Shown in pieces: positions 34,984 to 45,053 of a stretch of 64,000 nucleotides of DNA. The DNA is from Pseudomonas alcaliphila JAB1 (GTDB taxonomy: Bacteria > Pseudomonadota > Gammaproteobacteria > Pseudomonadales > Pseudomonadaceae), in assembly GCF_001941865.1 (NCBI RefSeq), contig NZ_CP016162.1, positions 4,959,501 to 5,023,500 of the forward strand, in the 5' to 3' direction. Within the stretch, counting starts at the first letter, position 1; each line of letters begins with the position of its first letter. The notes below the pieces were generated by a model. The model searched no databases. It was not told the origin of the DNA and saw only the letters and a list, made by a program, of their open reading frames with translations. The translations under genes were made by a program, and so were the position numbers.

Positions 34984-35388
34984 TTATGCCACCGACAGTT
35001 CCCGCAGTGCCGCAGCGGCCAAAAAGCCAGAGCGGGAAGCATAGCGGTGGTCTTTCTTCACCACGTCATCAATCCGTTGCAGCAGATTTTCCGGCAGGGT
35101 GGCATTGAAGCGAACAGCTTTCCCCAGATACGGGGTCACATCGAAATCGACTACAGCCCACACACCGCCGGCATAGTCGGGATTCCCCATATGCGCGTCT
35201 ACTTCCTGCGCACGCGGGAGCGGATCACCATCAGCCACCAATCCTTCAAAGTGAAGGGCCAGGGCTTCCTGTGCGTTGTCCAGAGCCTCCGAGACAGTGG
35301 CGCCTGCCGAGAAACAGCCCGGTACATCGGGCACAGTCACCCCATAGTCCGAATCAGCGTCCTTGTGCAGCACGACTGGAAATTTCAT
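34984..35388 (-). CDS. hicB: HicB-type antitoxin
   Basis: 134 aa from the ATG at 35388. The N-terminal HicB fold (MKFPVVLHKDADSDYGVTVPDVPGCFSAGAT and EALDNAQEALALH, parts quoted) resembles a partly degraded RNase H fold. The C-terminal ~50 residues (VRFNATLPENLLQRIDDVVKK, SRSGFLAAAALREL) form a ribbon-helix-helix DNA-binding domain. It neutralises HicA and represses the pair. It lies 87 bases downstream of hicA, same strand. Confidence 0.9.
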   Translation of the reverse strand: MKFPVVLHKDADSDYGVTVPDVPGCFSAGATVSEALDNAQEALALHFEGLVADGDPLPRAQEVDAHMGNPDYAGGVWAVVDFDVTPYLGKAVRFNATLPENLLQRIDDVVKKDHRYASRSGFLAAAALRELSVA

Positions 35389-35475
35389 TGCTTCTGCCTC
35401 TAACGATTCATCAAACGGGCTGCTTATGCAGCCCTGGTCACACAACGGGTCGTCACTTGAGAGGTGTTGCCGGCC

Positions 35476-35658
35476 TCACCTGAGGCCAGCTTGTTTCAGT
35501 ATGTTGTGCAGCGTTCCGACCGCTATCTCTGACTTGGGGTGTGGAACAGTCACCCGGCCTGGCTTGGTTGGATGCTTGAACTGATGATGACTGCCTTTCA
35601 CCGCCACCTCGTACCACCCATCCGCCTCAATTAGCTCGATCACCTCCCTACTTCGCAT
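35476..35658 (-). CDS. hicA: HicA-type mRNA interferase toxin
   Basis: 60 aa, the normal size: MRSREVIELIEADGWYEV, then the catalytic histidine region KGSHHQFKHPTKPGRVTVPHP and C-terminal GTLHNILKQAGL. The dsRBD-like fold cleaves mRNA; HicB is its antitoxin. A strong AGGAGGT ribosome-binding site precedes the ATG. The toxin-first order is usual for hicAB. Confidence 0.92.
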   Translation of the reverse strand: MRSREVIELIEADGWYEVAVKGSHHQFKHPTKPGRVTVPHPKSEIAVGTLHNILKQAGLR

Positions 35659-36111
35659 CCGACCTCCTTATCGCCTGCCGATGGCGTGTATCGCACACAC
35701 CTATCATGCCCGATCAAGCACTTCATACACATTATACACACCAAACCCGAAAACCGCCCAAAACACAGACGCTGAGAAAAGAGCCCCAGAAACGGACTTT
35801 CCCCCTTCCATCGGCGCGGCCTGTGCAAAAAAATTGTGCACATCGTGGGGATAGTGAAACAGGGGCGCCAGGCCAGCAGTGGCGCGGGGCCTGCCGATCT
35901 GGTGAGGTTTTCACGCGGTGAAAGGATTTGCAGATGCCTACATGCCGGCAGCATGCGTGACTTTGAAAATAGAGCGGCCTGGCCTGTATCGAATGGCCGG
36001 CATGGACCAAGTAGCAGGCAGCCCAGAAAGTCCCCCGAGAACAGAAAACACCGCCACAGGCTGAGCCAACTGATCCCGAGACACGCTTCAGCAGATGCGT
36101 ACCAGCGAACG
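35659..36111. promoter_or_regulatory. Region upstream of hicAB, with candidate operator
   Basis: 453 bp without a convincing gene. Near its left end lies a short palindrome, GTGTATCGCACAC (35686-35698), well placed for autorepression by HicB. A TATAAT reads on the minus strand at 35731-35736. The remainder, up to the TSUP stop, shows only poor overlapping frames; nothing recognisable. Confidence 0.4.
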
Positions 36112-36891
36112 TCATGCAAGTACCTTTACGCCTGCCACCATCAGGACCAGCGCCAACCCGATCTGAATCCAGCGCCCGGTGATTTTTCCGGCCAGCAAGC
36201 TCCCCAGCAGCACCGCCGGGACCGAACCCAGCAACAGGCTGATCAACATCCACCCATCCACCATCCCGGCAAACAGATAACCCAACCCTGCAACGACAGC
36301 GAGCGGAATGGCATGCACGATATCGGTGGCCACCAGACGATGGGGAGTCATGCGCAGAGGGTAGAGAAACAACAGCATCACACTACCCAGCGCGCCAGCG
36401 CCAACAGAGGTCAAGGCCACACAGAGCCCCAGCACCGCGCCTGAAACCACGGTCAGGACAGGCTGCACGGCCTTGAAGCGCTCTGCCTGGCTGACGCGAC
36501 GGTTTCGGGCATATGCCATCAACCTCGGCGCCGCCAACAGCCCCACGGCAGTGATCAAAACCACCACGCCAATTGCCTTGCTTAGCCATTCCACCTTGGC
36601 CACCTGCGCGCCCAGGCTCACCAGCACTACGACGAACAAGGCCAGGGGCAGGCTGCCCAACCACAAGCGCTTGGCTACCTGCCAGTCCACCTGGCCGTTG
36701 GCATGATGAATACGCGCGCCCACCAGCTTGGTAATGGCGGCAAACCACAGATCGGTTGCAATTGCAGTGACTGGCGACACCCCAAATACCAGCAGCAGGA
36801 TTGGCGTCATCAAGGCGCCGCCGCCAACCCCCGTCAATCCGACGACAAAACCGGTCAGCGCACCTGCCAGTGAATATGTCCAATCAATCAT
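36112..36891 (-). CDS. TSUP (TauE/SafE) family transporter
   Basis: 259 aa, about eight membrane helices in two halves, with the family segments VVGLTGVGGGALMTPILL and ALTSVGAGALGSVMLLFLYPL. TSUP members move sulfite, sulfate, sulfoacetate or other organosulfur anions. The start overlaps the cysQ stop by 4 bases, and the neighbours are PAPS-synthesis genes. I therefore infer sulfate supply or sulfite export linked to sulfation. The direction and substrate are not readable. Confidence 0.88.
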   Translation of the reverse strand: MIDWTYSLAGALTGFVVGLTGVGGGALMTPILLLVFGVSPVTAIATDLWFAAITKLVGARIHHANGQVDWQVAKRLWLGSLPLALFVVVLVSLGAQVAKVEWLSKAIGVVVLITAVGLLAAPRLMAYARNRRVSQAERFKAVQPVLTVVSGAVLGLCVALTSVGAGALGSVMLLFLYPLRMTPHRLVATDIVHAIPLAVVAGLGYLFAGMVDGWMLISLLLGSVPAVLLGSLLAGKITGRWIQIGLALVLMVAGVKVLA

Positions 36892-37676
36892 GCAGGGATC
36901 AGCACGGCGTTGCGCGCAGCCACGAACGAGGGGTTCAGAACATCGGGTTTGCCGTAGCGCAGGGGATTGCCCTCCCGATCCAGCACTACGCCCCCTGCGC
37001 CTTCAAGCACCGCCTGCGCAGCCGCGGTGTCCCACTCACAGGTAGGTGCCAGGCGCGGATAGATATCAGCCACCCCCTCCGCCACTCGGCAAAATTTCAA
37101 AGAGCTGCCAGCCTGTATCAGACTGACCGATCCAAGCCGCTCGATGAATGCCTGCGTTTCTTCGTTCAGATGGCTCTTGCTGGCCACAACGCGGCAACCA
37201 TCATCCGGTTCAGCCGCGCTGACCTTGATCGGCTGCGTACCTGCGGCTGTCTCTCTGAATGCACCCAGGCCGGCGCCCCCCCAGTACATGCAGTCGATAG
37301 CAGGTGCATAGACCACACCCAACACACTACGACCCTGATCGATGAGAGCGATATTGACCGTGAACTCGCCATTACGCGCGATGAATTCCTTGGTGCCATC
37401 AAGAGGATCGATCAACCAAAAGCGCCCCGAGCCATTGCGATGCGCCAGCGAACGCTCATCTTCTTCCGACACCACTGGATAGCCGGGCGACAAAGAACCA
37501 AGGGCGCTGTTCAAGACAACGTGAGCGGCCAAATCAGCCTCGGTAACCGGACTGTGATCTGCCTTCTCACGAACACCGCTCTGCCCACTGCCGTAAATCG
37601 ACATGATGGCATCACCCGCCTGACGAGCGATTGGCAACAAAAGAGCAGCCAAGTCGATCGATACACGCTGTCGCAT
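36888..37676 (-). CDS. cysQ: 3'(2'),5'-bisphosphate nucleotidase
   Basis: 262 aa inositol-monophosphatase-like enzyme that dephosphorylates PAP, the by-product of every PAPS-dependent sulfotransfer. Metal-binding motifs are present: SEEDERS, FWLIDPLDGTKEFI and the C-terminal CEWDTAAAQAVLEGAGG. Length is normal. It is divergent from cysD (69 bp between starts) and coupled to the TSUP gene. Its place between sulfate activation and transport genes fits PAP removal during polysaccharide sulfation. Confidence 0.94.
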   Translation of the reverse strand: MRQRVSIDLAALLLPIARQAGDAIMSIYGSGQSGVREKADHSPVTEADLAAHVVLNSALGSLSPGYPVVSEEDERSLAHRNGSGRFWLIDPLDGTKEFIARNGEFTVNIALIDQGRSVLGVVYAPAIDCMYWGGAGLGAFRETAAGTQPIKVSAAEPDDGCRVVASKSHLNEETQAFIERLGSVSLIQAGSSLKFCRVAEGVADIYPRLAPTCEWDTAAAQAVLEGAGGVVLDREGNPLRYGKPDVLNPSFVAARNAVLIPA

Positions 37677-37745
37677 AATGTAAATCCCTGTGATTTAATT
37701 TGATCAGCGAATCTTATCACGCGATTTTTATTGCTCGGAATCAAT

Positions 37746-39215
37746 ATGACCCAAACTACGACAGCCGCTGCAGGTGATTTTGCCGGGCTCGAGGCCGAAC
37801 AGGTCTGGGATACCCATCTCGCCTACGAACACCTCAAAGCGTGCGGCGAGGCCGATACCAAGCGCACGGCCGAACGCCGTCTGAACGCTCAGGGTCTGCT
37901 GCCTGCTGAATTGACTGAAGAAGCACTGCAAGACGAGCATGGCCGCGCCCCCAACAGAATCGTACTGGCATGGGCCATGGAGCAAGCGCGCAAACGCCGC
38001 GACAGAGTGCTGTTCGTTCAACTGAGCCCGCTACCCAGCGGAAAGCCCTGTCTGCACGCAAACGATGCCAGGGGCGCGCGCTTCTGGGTGCCATTGGCAA
38101 ATGTCGCGTGGGAAACAGTCCGCACGGCCTGTGTCGCATTGCAAGAACACATCGGCAAGCCCGTCGCGGTGTTTCCGCATGGCTCGTTGGTAGCCTCGAT
38201 GCGCAACGCGGACGAGATGCCTGACATCCACTGCTGCGTGCAGGTCTACCAGCCGGTGCTACCGCCTCAACTCAAGCTCCACCGGTTCGATTCAATGCCC
38301 GCAGAGGCGGTATCCGAACTATCCCCGCACCTCAAGCGCCTGGAAGCAGAGAGCATTCACATCATCCGTGAGGCGGTAGCCGAGGCGCAGAATCCCGCGA
38401 TGCTCTATTCCATCGGCAAAGACAGTGGCGTGATGCTCCACCTTGCCCGCAAGGCCTTCTTCCCCTCACCGCCACCCTTTCCGTTACTGCACGTAGACAC
38501 GCGCTGGAAGTTTCAGGAGATGTATCTGTTCCGTGATTTCATGGCACGTGAGAGCGACATGGACTTGCTGGTACACACCAACCCGGAAGCCATCGAAAAG
38601 AATATCAACCCTTTCGATCATGGCTCTTCGCTGCATACCGACATCACCAAAACCGAAGGGCTCAAGCAGGCGCTGGACAAGTACAAATTTGACCTCGTGT
38701 TTGGTGGCGCGCGCCGCGATGAAGAAAAATCCCGCGCCAAGGAGCGCATCTTCTCGTTTCGCAGCGCAACCCAGCGCTGGGATCCGAAAAGCCAGCGCCC
38801 GGAACTCTGGAACCTCTACAACACCCGTAAAAGCCAGGATGCCAGCATTCGGGTATTCCCCCTGTCGAACTGGACCGAACTCGATATCTGGCACTACATC
38901 TACCTGGAAAACATCCCCATGGTGCCCCTGTACTTTGCCAAGTTGCGGCCTGTGGTCGTGCGACCCGAGATGATCATGCTGGTCGACGACGAGCGCTGCA
39001 AACTGCTGCCCGGCGAAGACATTCAGATGCGCAAAGTGCGTTTCCGCACACTGGGCTGTTACCCGCTGACAGGGGCCGTGGAGTCAGAAGCGCAGACGCC
39101 GGAAGACATCCTGCTGGAAATCATCAACACACGACAATCCGAACGGCAGGGCCGTCGAATCGATACGGATAGCGCAGGCTCCATGGAGAAGAAAAAACAA
39201 GAGGGCTACTTCTGA
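37746..39215 (+). CDS. cysD: Sulfate adenylyltransferase subunit 2 with an N-terminal extension
   Basis: 489 aa, while CysD is normally about 300. From residue ~190 the protein is a complete Cys[22 protein letters not shown]-loop [10 protein letters not shown] (221-230), [45 protein letters not shown] and the C-terminal [11 protein letters not shown]. Residues 1-189 form an additional domain I do not recognise ([55 protein letters not shown]). The frame is continuous with no internal stop. With CysN it makes APS from ATP and sulfate. The cysNC start overlaps its TGA by one base. Confidence 0.93.
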   Translation: MTQTTTAAAGDFAGLEAEQVWDTHLAYEHLKACGEADTKRTAERRLNAQGLLPAELTEEALQDEHGRAPNRIVLAWAMEQARKRRDRVLFVQLSPLPSGKPCLHANDARGARFWVPLANVAWETVRTACVALQEHIGKPVAVFPHGSLVASMRNADEMPDIHCCVQVYQPVLPPQLKLHRFDSMPAEAVSELSPHLKRLEAESIHIIREAVAEAQNPAMLYSIGKDSGVMLHLARKAFFPSPPPFPLLHVDTRWKFQEMYLFRDFMARESDMDLLVHTNPEAIEKNINPFDHGSSLHTDITKTEGLKQALDKYKFDLVFGGARRDEEKSRAKERIFSFRSATQRWDPKSQRPELWNLYNTRKSQDASIRVFPLSNWTELDIWHYIYLENIPMVPLYFAKLRPVVVRPEMIMLVDDERCKLLPGEDIQMRKVRFRTLGCYPLTGAVESEAQTPEDILLEIINTRQSERQGRRIDTDSAGSMEKKKQEGYF

Positions 39216-41125
39216 TGGCACGCCTCAAGAAAAGCATCTCGCCTGAACAGCACGCCCACAAGACGGCAACACTGAGCGAATGGCTCGAGCAGCAAGCCAA
39301 TCAGGACCTGTTGCGTTTTATCACCTGCGGTAGCGTCGATGACGGCAAAAGCACGCTTATCGGCCGCTTGCTCTGGGAAGCACAGCAGGTCTTCGACGAT
39401 CAGTTGAGTACGCTGCAGGCCGACTCCAAGCGCCATGGCACCCAAGGCAACGATATTGACTTCGCCTTGCTGGTCGATGGCCTGGCAGCCGAGCGAGAAC
39501 AGGGCATCACCATCGATGTGGCCTACCGCTTCTTCTCCACACCGCATCGCAAATTCATCGTGGCCGACACCCCTGGCCACGAGCAATACACGCGCAACAT
39601 GATCACAGGAGCCTCCACCGCCGACGTTGCGGTACTGCTGGTCGATGCGCGCCAAGGCGTGATGACGCAAACCCGCCGGCACGCTTATCTGGCAGCACTG
39701 GTGGGCATAAAGCACATCATCCTGGCCATCAACAAGATGGATCTGGTGGCGTATGACGCTCAGGTGTTCGCCGATACGCTGGCTGCGTTCAACACTGCGG
39801 CCGAGCCATTGGGATTCGACAGTATCACCGCCATCCCATTGTCGGCTCTCAAGGGCGACAACATCACCTCCCGCTCGGCGCATACGCCCTGGTACCAGGG
39901 CCCAACCCTCATGGCCTGCCTGGAAACCATCGACCCTCGTCCCCCCAGGGAATTCAAAACGGTCTTTCCCGTTCAATGGGTCAACCGTCCGGATGCCAGC
40001 TTCCGAGGCTTCAGCGGCACATTGGCCTCCGGCCAGCTAGCCGTTGGCAACGAAGTGCGCGTAACGGCTTCCGGGCAAACGGCCAAGATCGCACGCATCG
40101 TCACCGCCAACGGTGATCTCGACTGTGCCAACCCGGGTGACGCAATCACGCTGGTATTGGACCGCGAAGTCGACTCCTCGAGAGGCGACATACTGGCGCG
40201 CGCTGAGCAACCGCTGGAAATGACCGACCAGTTCGAAGCCACCCTGGTCTGGATGCACGACGAGCCTGGCCTGATAGGCCGCTCCTACGAGATCAAACTG
40301 GCGAACCAATGGGCCAGCGCCAGCCTTACCGCACTGAAGCACCGCATAGACGTCAACACCCAAGCTCATGAATCGTGCCGCCAGCTGCAGCTTAACGACA
40401 TCGCAGTGGCCAACCTTGCACTGAGCAAGCCACTGGTTTTCGATACCTACGCCCAATCAAACACCCTGGGCGGATTCCTGCTGGTCGACAAATACACCCA
40501 CAGCACCGTCGCCGCCGGCATGATCCGCTACAACCTGCGCCGCGCACAAAACGTACATCGCCAGGCACTCAGCATTACCCGCGAGGACCGCGAACGCCTT
40601 AATGGCCATAAAGGCAAGGTCATCTGGTTCACCGGCCTTTCCGGCTCGGGAAAATCGACCATCGCCAACGCCCTGGAGAAAGAACTCCACGCCCAGGGCA
40701 AACGCACCTATATCCTCGATGGCGACAACGTTCGCCAAGGCCTGAACAAGGACCTGGGCTTTACCGATGCCGACCGGGTGGAAAATCTTCGACGCGTGGC
40801 TGAAGTAGCCAAACTGATGATGGACGCCGGGCTGATCGTGATGACGGCATTTATAAGCCCCTTCCGCGCAGAGCGCCAGATGGCTCGGGAGCTGATCGGA
40901 GAAGATAACTTTATCGAAGTGTTCATCGACACGCCGCTGGCCGTGTGCGAGCAGCGTGATCCGAAGGGGCTCTATAAGAAGGCGAGAAGCGGGCAGCTAC
41001 CGAACATGACGGGTATCAGCAGCCCTTATGAACCCCCACAGCAATCAAATATGGTGATCACGACATCTACCACAGAAGATGTCGTGGCGCAGATAACCCA
41101 CTATCTTGCTGACGAGGCCAAATAA
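39215..41125 (+). CDS. cysNC: Bifunctional sulfate adenylyltransferase GTPase subunit / APS kinase
   Basis: 636 aa. CysN part (1 to ~435): GTPase motifs [27 protein letters not shown] and NKMD, followed by EF-Tu-like beta barrels. CysC part (~450-636): [29 protein letters not shown] and ISSPYEPP. Together with CysD it converts sulfate to PAPS, the sulfate donor. Its 3' end runs 25 bases into the 3' end of the convergent gmhB gene. PAPS feeds assimilation in general, but the genes around it point to sulfotransferases. Confidence 0.96.
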   Translation: MARLKKSISPEQHAHKTATLSEWLEQQANQDLLRFITCGSVDDGKSTLIGRLLWEAQQVFDDQLSTLQADSKRHGTQGNDIDFALLVDGLAAEREQGITIDVAYRFFSTPHRKFIVADTPGHEQYTRNMITGASTADVAVLLVDARQGVMTQTRRHAYLAALVGIKHIILAINKMDLVAYDAQVFADTLAAFNTAAEPLGFDSITAIPLSALKGDNITSRSAHTPWYQGPTLMACLETIDPRPPREFKTVFPVQWVNRPDASFRGFSGTLASGQLAVGNEVRVTASGQTAKIARIVTANGDLDCANPGDAITLVLDREVDSSRGDILARAEQPLEMTDQFEATLVWMHDEPGLIGRSYEIKLANQWASASLTALKHRIDVNTQAHESCRQLQLNDIAVANLALSKPLVFDTYAQSNTLGGFLLVDKYTHSTVAAGMIRYNLRRAQNVHRQALSITREDRERLNGHKGKVIWFTGLSGSGKSTIANALEKELHAQGKRTYILDGDNVRQGLNKDLGFTDADRVENLRRVAEVAKLMMDAGLIVMTAFISPFRAERQMARELIGEDNFIEVFIDTPLAVCEQRDPKGLYKKARSGQLPNMTGISSPYEPPQQSNMVITTSTTEDVVAQITHYLADEAK

Positions 41126-41643
41126 GGCAATGCCTCGGAAAGTTGTGTGATGACAATGGCTTCATTGGCACTCCTGTCGACCTTCAAGTGCAATAGCGTG
41201 CCGACGCCCGCAGCGCGGCCAGCGGCCATGTCGGTAAGCTTGTCACCAATAAAAATTGATTGCTCCAGATCGATGCCTAGCTCGCTTTGAGCCTGCAGTA
41301 ACATGCCGGGGGCAGGCTTACGAAACTCGCTCTCTCGGTGGTACTCCCCCATGCCATGCTCTGGGTGGTATGGGCAAAAGTAGACAGCGTCGATTATTCC
41401 GCCGTGCTCAGCGAACCTTGCCTTCATCCATTTCGTCAGCGCATGAAAAACCAACTCGCTGTAGAAGCCTCGTCCAATACCAGCTTGATTCGTCACAACA
41501 ACAACGAGGTATCCGTTGCGGTTGGCAGAAGCTACCAGTTCGAAAATACCTTCTACGAATTCGAATGCCTCTGGAGTATGAACATACCCATGATCCACAT
41601 TGATCACACCATCGCGATCTAGAAACAGCGCAGGCCTATTCAT
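41101..41643 (-). CDS. gmhB: D-glycero-D-manno-heptose-1,7-bisphosphate 7-phosphatase (HAD-IIIA)
   Basis: 180 aa. HAD motif [16 protein letters not shown] at the N-terminus, [11 protein letters not shown] (motif II), RKPAPGMLL (motif III) and [12 protein letters not shown] (motif IV); zinc-loop cysteine and histidines in FCPYHPEHG. Removes the 7-phosphate to give heptose 1-phosphate for HddC. Start overlaps the hddC end by 4 bases. Last gene of the polysaccharide operon. Confidence 0.92.
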   Translation of the reverse strand: MNRPALFLDRDGVINVDHGYVHTPEAFEFVEGIFELVASANRNGYLVVVVTNQAGIGRGFYSELVFHALTKWMKARFAEHGGIIDAVYFCPYHPEHGMGEYHRESEFRKPAPGMLLQAQSELGIDLEQSIFIGDKLTDMAAGRAAGVGTLLHLKVDRSANEAIVITQLSEALPYLASSAR

Positions 41644-42329
41644 AGAGTTGCCAAGAGCGTCTGCGCCCGCGCATAGTCATCGGGGACACCAATATCGATG
41701 AAAATTCCCTCTGTAACAAAAACCTCTACTCTTGCGCGTAAAACCTCTGCTACCAAATAGTCATTTTCAATAGAAAAGGGCTGATTTAAGAGAAATCCAG
41801 TGAGCGCATCCGTGGCCAGCACATAGCAGCCAGCGTTAATGAGACCAGGGCCAGCGGCTCCCTTTTCGGCAAAGTTTGTGATCCGGACCCCATCCACAAC
41901 CAGCCTCCCATAACGCGCTGTGTCCGGCACATGCCTGCCTACAACGATTGGATGCTTCTTTGCCTGCCATTGCTTTTCGATCTGCGCAGCCTCAAGGTTT
42001 AGAAAAGTGTCACCATTAAAAATAAAGACGTGATCCTGGGTGCACGCCTCTGCCGCAAGACGAGCCGCCCCCCCAGTGCCAAGCGGCGAGTCTTCCACCA
42101 TGTAGGCGAGGTCCAACCCCGCAAACCGGGAGCCAAAATGACCAGAAATTTTCTCTGCCATGAACCCCAACGAGAGAACGACTCGGGAAAAGCCCTTCTG
42201 CGCCAGCGAGCCAAGCAATATCTCTAAAAAAGGGCGACCCGCAATAGGAGCCATCGGCTTGGGTACATCGGCTACGACTTGCCGCAAGCGCGTGCCAAAA
42301 CCGCCTGCAAGAACAATGGCCTCCATCAT
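41640..42329 (-). CDS. hddC: D-glycero-D-manno-heptose 1-phosphate guanylyltransferase
   Basis: 229 aa nucleotidyltransferase with AIVLAGGFGTRLRQVVADVPKPM at the N-terminus, FIFNGDTFLN (metal site) and GTGGAARLA. In this context it makes GDP-heptose; the fold alone would also allow other nucleotidyl sugars. It overlaps gmhA and gmhB by 4 bases each. Confidence 0.88.
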   Translation of the reverse strand: MMEAIVLAGGFGTRLRQVVADVPKPMAPIAGRPFLEILLGSLAQKGFSRVVLSLGFMAEKISGHFGSRFAGLDLAYMVEDSPLGTGGAARLAAEACTQDHVFIFNGDTFLNLEAAQIEKQWQAKKHPIVVGRHVPDTARYGRLVVDGVRITNFAEKGAAGPGLINAGCYVLATDALTGFLLNQPFSIENDYLVAEVLRARVEVFVTEGIFIDIGVPDDYARAQTLLATL

Positions 42330-42916
42330 TCAGGGGCCTTGAATATGGCGCTTTCCACCAAACCGCACAGAATATGCCCCAGTACCAAATGTCCTTCCTG
42401 AATTTTGGGCGTATCCGCGCTTGGAACTTCCAGCAGGTGATCACACAGCTCACGAATTTGGCCGCCACGATTGCCCGTCAGACCTATGCAAACCAGCCCC
42501 CTAGTTCTGGCTTCCTTAAACGCTAGCAAGACATTGGCCGACTTACCGGACGTTGAATAACCAATAAACACATCGCCTTTCTGCCCATGCGCCTGCACCT
42601 GACGAGCAAAAAGATTCTCGTATCCGTAGTCGTTGCCAATGGCGGTCAGAATGGAGGTATCTGTTGTCAAGGCAATAGCCGGAAGCCCTGGACGATCGAA
42701 GGCAAAGCGACTGACAAGTTCACCAGCGATGTGCTGGGCATCAGCTGCACTACCGCCGTTGCCGGCCAGCAAAATTTTGCCACCCGAGCGAAAACACTCA
42801 ATGCACGCGGCAGCCGCTTGCTCCAACTCGACTTGCAAGGGCAGGTCCAGAAGCATTGCCTGAATGACCTTCTGAGCCTCGAGTATTTTTTCGTGAATAT
42901 AGCTTTGCATGCTCAA
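42326..42916 (-). CDS. gmhA: Sedoheptulose 7-phosphate isomerase
   Basis: 196 aa SIS-domain protein. Substrate-binding loop AGNGGSAADAQHIAGELVSRF, GYSTSGKSANVLLA and C-terminal EGHLVLGHILCGLVE. Converts sedoheptulose 7-phosphate to D-glycero-D-manno-heptose 7-phosphate, the first step for this cluster. It starts 35 bases after the hddA stop. A separate gmhA copy for the LPS core is expected elsewhere in the genome. Confidence 0.92.
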   Translation of the reverse strand: MSMQSYIHEKILEAQKVIQAMLLDLPLQVELEQAAAACIECFRSGGKILLAGNGGSAADAQHIAGELVSRFAFDRPGLPAIALTTDTSILTAIGNDYGYENLFARQVQAHGQKGDVFIGYSTSGKSANVLLAFKEARTRGLVCIGLTGNRGGQIRELCDHLLEVPSADTPKIQEGHLVLGHILCGLVESAIFKAPE

Positions 42917-42951
42917 TCCTTTTCTAAAAAAACGCCCCCAGCGCCGACGTA

Positions 42952-43980
42952 TTAAACCCGCCAGGCTTGAGTACCGTGCTTGGTAAAGTGGCAGTTGCTT
43001 ACCTGCCCCTCAAACTTGTTCAGCACCCGGATCACATCCATGCGCTTTTCTGTCGGCACAAAAAACAGCATGAAGCCACCACCACCGGCACCAGAAACCT
43101 TCCCAGCCAAGGCCCCGGCCTTGATAGCGGCATCGTAAATAGAGTCGATATGTGTATTCGACACCGTTTTAGCCGAGCGTTTTTTGTTTTCCCAGCCAAA
43201 GCGCATGGAGTCGACCAAACCGGCAAAGTCGCCACGCAACAAGCACTCTTTCATCACCAAGGCCTCTCGCTTGATTCCGTGCATGGCATCCAGCGCATCT
43301 ACTGAGCCTGATTCCACATTCCTACTCTGGTCGGCAATGATATGGGCCGACTCACGCGAGACACCGGTAAAAAAAAGTACCAGCGAAGCTTCCAGCTCGC
43401 AGATGATCCAGTTCTTGACTCTTAATGGATTGATTACTGTGCGCTCATCCGCATAGAACTCCATAAAATTGAACCCACCGAACGTGGCGGAATATTGATC
43501 CTGCCGTCCGCCCTGCAAAGCACAATCCACGCGCTCGATCTTGTAAGCCAATTGCGCAATGGTGTAATCGTCCAGTGGCAGATTCAGCAACTCGGCAAAC
43601 GCCCGAATCATTACCACCACCAAGGTGGAAGACGACCCCAAGCCAGAACCGGCAGGTGCGTCACAGAAGGTACTCAACTCCATCGGAATCGGCTTACCTC
43701 CATTGAAGTGCTGCACCATGTGAATATAGACAGCCTTGTGCAGATCAAGCTCACCGTTCAAAACCAATGTGCCATCTGCTGCGATAAACGTCTCAGTCTG
43801 CTGATCGGTAGCCACCAACCGAACGACGGGCTCATCTAGCGTTCTGATGACCGCATAAGCGTAACGATCGATGGTGGCATTGAGCACAAACCCACCGTGG
43901 ATATCGCAGTACGGAGAAACATCCGTACCGCCTCCGGCCAAACCAAGACGAAGGGGCGCACGGGCGCGAAAAATTGGCAT
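42952..43980 (-). CDS. hddA: D-glycero-alpha-D-manno-heptose-7-phosphate kinase (GHMP family)
   Basis: 342 aa. N-terminal RAPLRLGLAGGGTDVSPYCD, the GHMP ATP loop PAGSGLGSSSTLVV and C-terminal KVSGAGGGGFMLFF. Phosphorylates heptose 7-phosphate at O-1 with alpha configuration, committing it to the GDP-heptose (not ADP-heptose) route. Together with gmhA, hddC and gmhB it is a full set. Confidence 0.92.
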   Translation of the reverse strand: MPIFRARAPLRLGLAGGGTDVSPYCDIHGGFVLNATIDRYAYAVIRTLDEPVVRLVATDQQTETFIAADGTLVLNGELDLHKAVYIHMVQHFNGGKPIPMELSTFCDAPAGSGLGSSSTLVVVMIRAFAELLNLPLDDYTIAQLAYKIERVDCALQGGRQDQYSATFGGFNFMEFYADERTVINPLRVKNWIICELEASLVLFFTGVSRESAHIIADQSRNVESGSVDALDAMHGIKREALVMKECLLRGDFAGLVDSMRFGWENKKRSAKTVSNTHIDSIYDAAIKAGALAGKVSGAGGGGFMLFFVPTEKRMDVIRVLNKFEGQVSNCHFTKHGTQAWRV

Positions 43981-44020
43981 CAGTCAGTTCCAGTATTCAA
44001 GACTCTTAGGACAATTCCCT

Positions 44021-45053
44021 TTACCGATTCAAAGGAATTCGGCCTTTGGCAATCTCGCTGCGCCAGTGGTCAAGCAAATCGGCAAACATCTGCTTAGCTG
44101 GGATATCTGGCTTCCAATCTATCGCTTCACGGATCTTGGTGTTGTCGAACATTTGGTAGTCGGCGTCGATTGGCCGCATACGTTCCTGATCGGTCACGAC
44201 CTTAATGTCTGTTCGAGAACTGAATCCGAGCAGGATCTCGATCACCTCTGGCAGTTGATAGGCCTCCTCACCGGCGATATTGAAATACTCACCGCAGGGG
44301 ATTTTTCCCAAGGCACTTGCTTCGAGTAAAAGGAAATACGCCCTGACTGCGTCCCGCGCATCCTGGAATGTTCTGGTGCTAGAGAGGTTTCCAACACGAA
44401 TAAACGGCTCTTGATACCCGGCTTCAATCAAGGCAATTTGCTTAGCTACAGTGCTCTCGAAGAACACATCGCTGCGCCTTGGGCCAGAATGCGTACCCAT
44501 ACGAGTGATGAAGGTGCGCAAACCATACGCCTCACCGTAGAAGCGGCCCAGATAATCGGTACCGATCTTGCTGATACTATAAGGACTCGCTCCATGAAAG
44601 GGCGCGTCTTCCGCAAGCGGAATCCCGGGTTTGGCGCGGCCATAGACTTCGCTTGAAGAGCAGACATGCACGACCGGGTCGTAGCCGTCAGCCTCCTTCT
44701 GCTGGCGGACGGCCTCAAGCAGGTTGGCGGTACCGATGATGTTGGTCTGCAGCGTTTCGATCGGAATATCAAATGACGTTTTAGGGTACGACTGCGCAGC
44801 CAGGTGCGAAATGTAATCTGGCCGGACTGTCTTGAGCATACGCGCGAGGGCTGAGTAATCATTCAGGTCGGCATAATGCAGGCTAATCCGGTCCTTGCGA
44901 TTGATACGCTCGGTCAGGTGGTAAAGATTGTCCATCGACTCCTGCCATCTCATCATGCCGACGACGTCGTACGACGTATTTTCGAGCACGAAGTCCGCCA
45001 ACTGTGAGCCCACCTGGCCGGTAATCCCAGTGATCAATATCTTTTTAGTCATG
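44021..45053 (-). CDS. GDP-heptose 4,6-dehydratase (DmhA/WcbK-like; GDP-mannose 4,6-dehydratase family)
   Basis: 344 aa from the ATG at 45053 ([21 protein letters not shown]). Extended SDR with Rossmann GxxGxxG (GITGQVG), a catalytic Ser-rich stretch CSSSEVYG and the YxxxK motif PYSISKIG. It resembles GDP-mannose dehydratases, but its position beside hddA-gmhA-hddC suggests GDP-D-glycero-D-manno-heptose as substrate. It would make the 4-keto-6-deoxy intermediate, as DmhA or WcbK does. The start overlaps the preceding SDR end by 9 bases. Confidence 0.85.

Noticed and set aside
35640..36253. Overlapping open frames upstream of hicA on both strands
   Set aside because: No start with a ribosome-binding site, no family resemblance and poor codon pattern; treated as non-coding.
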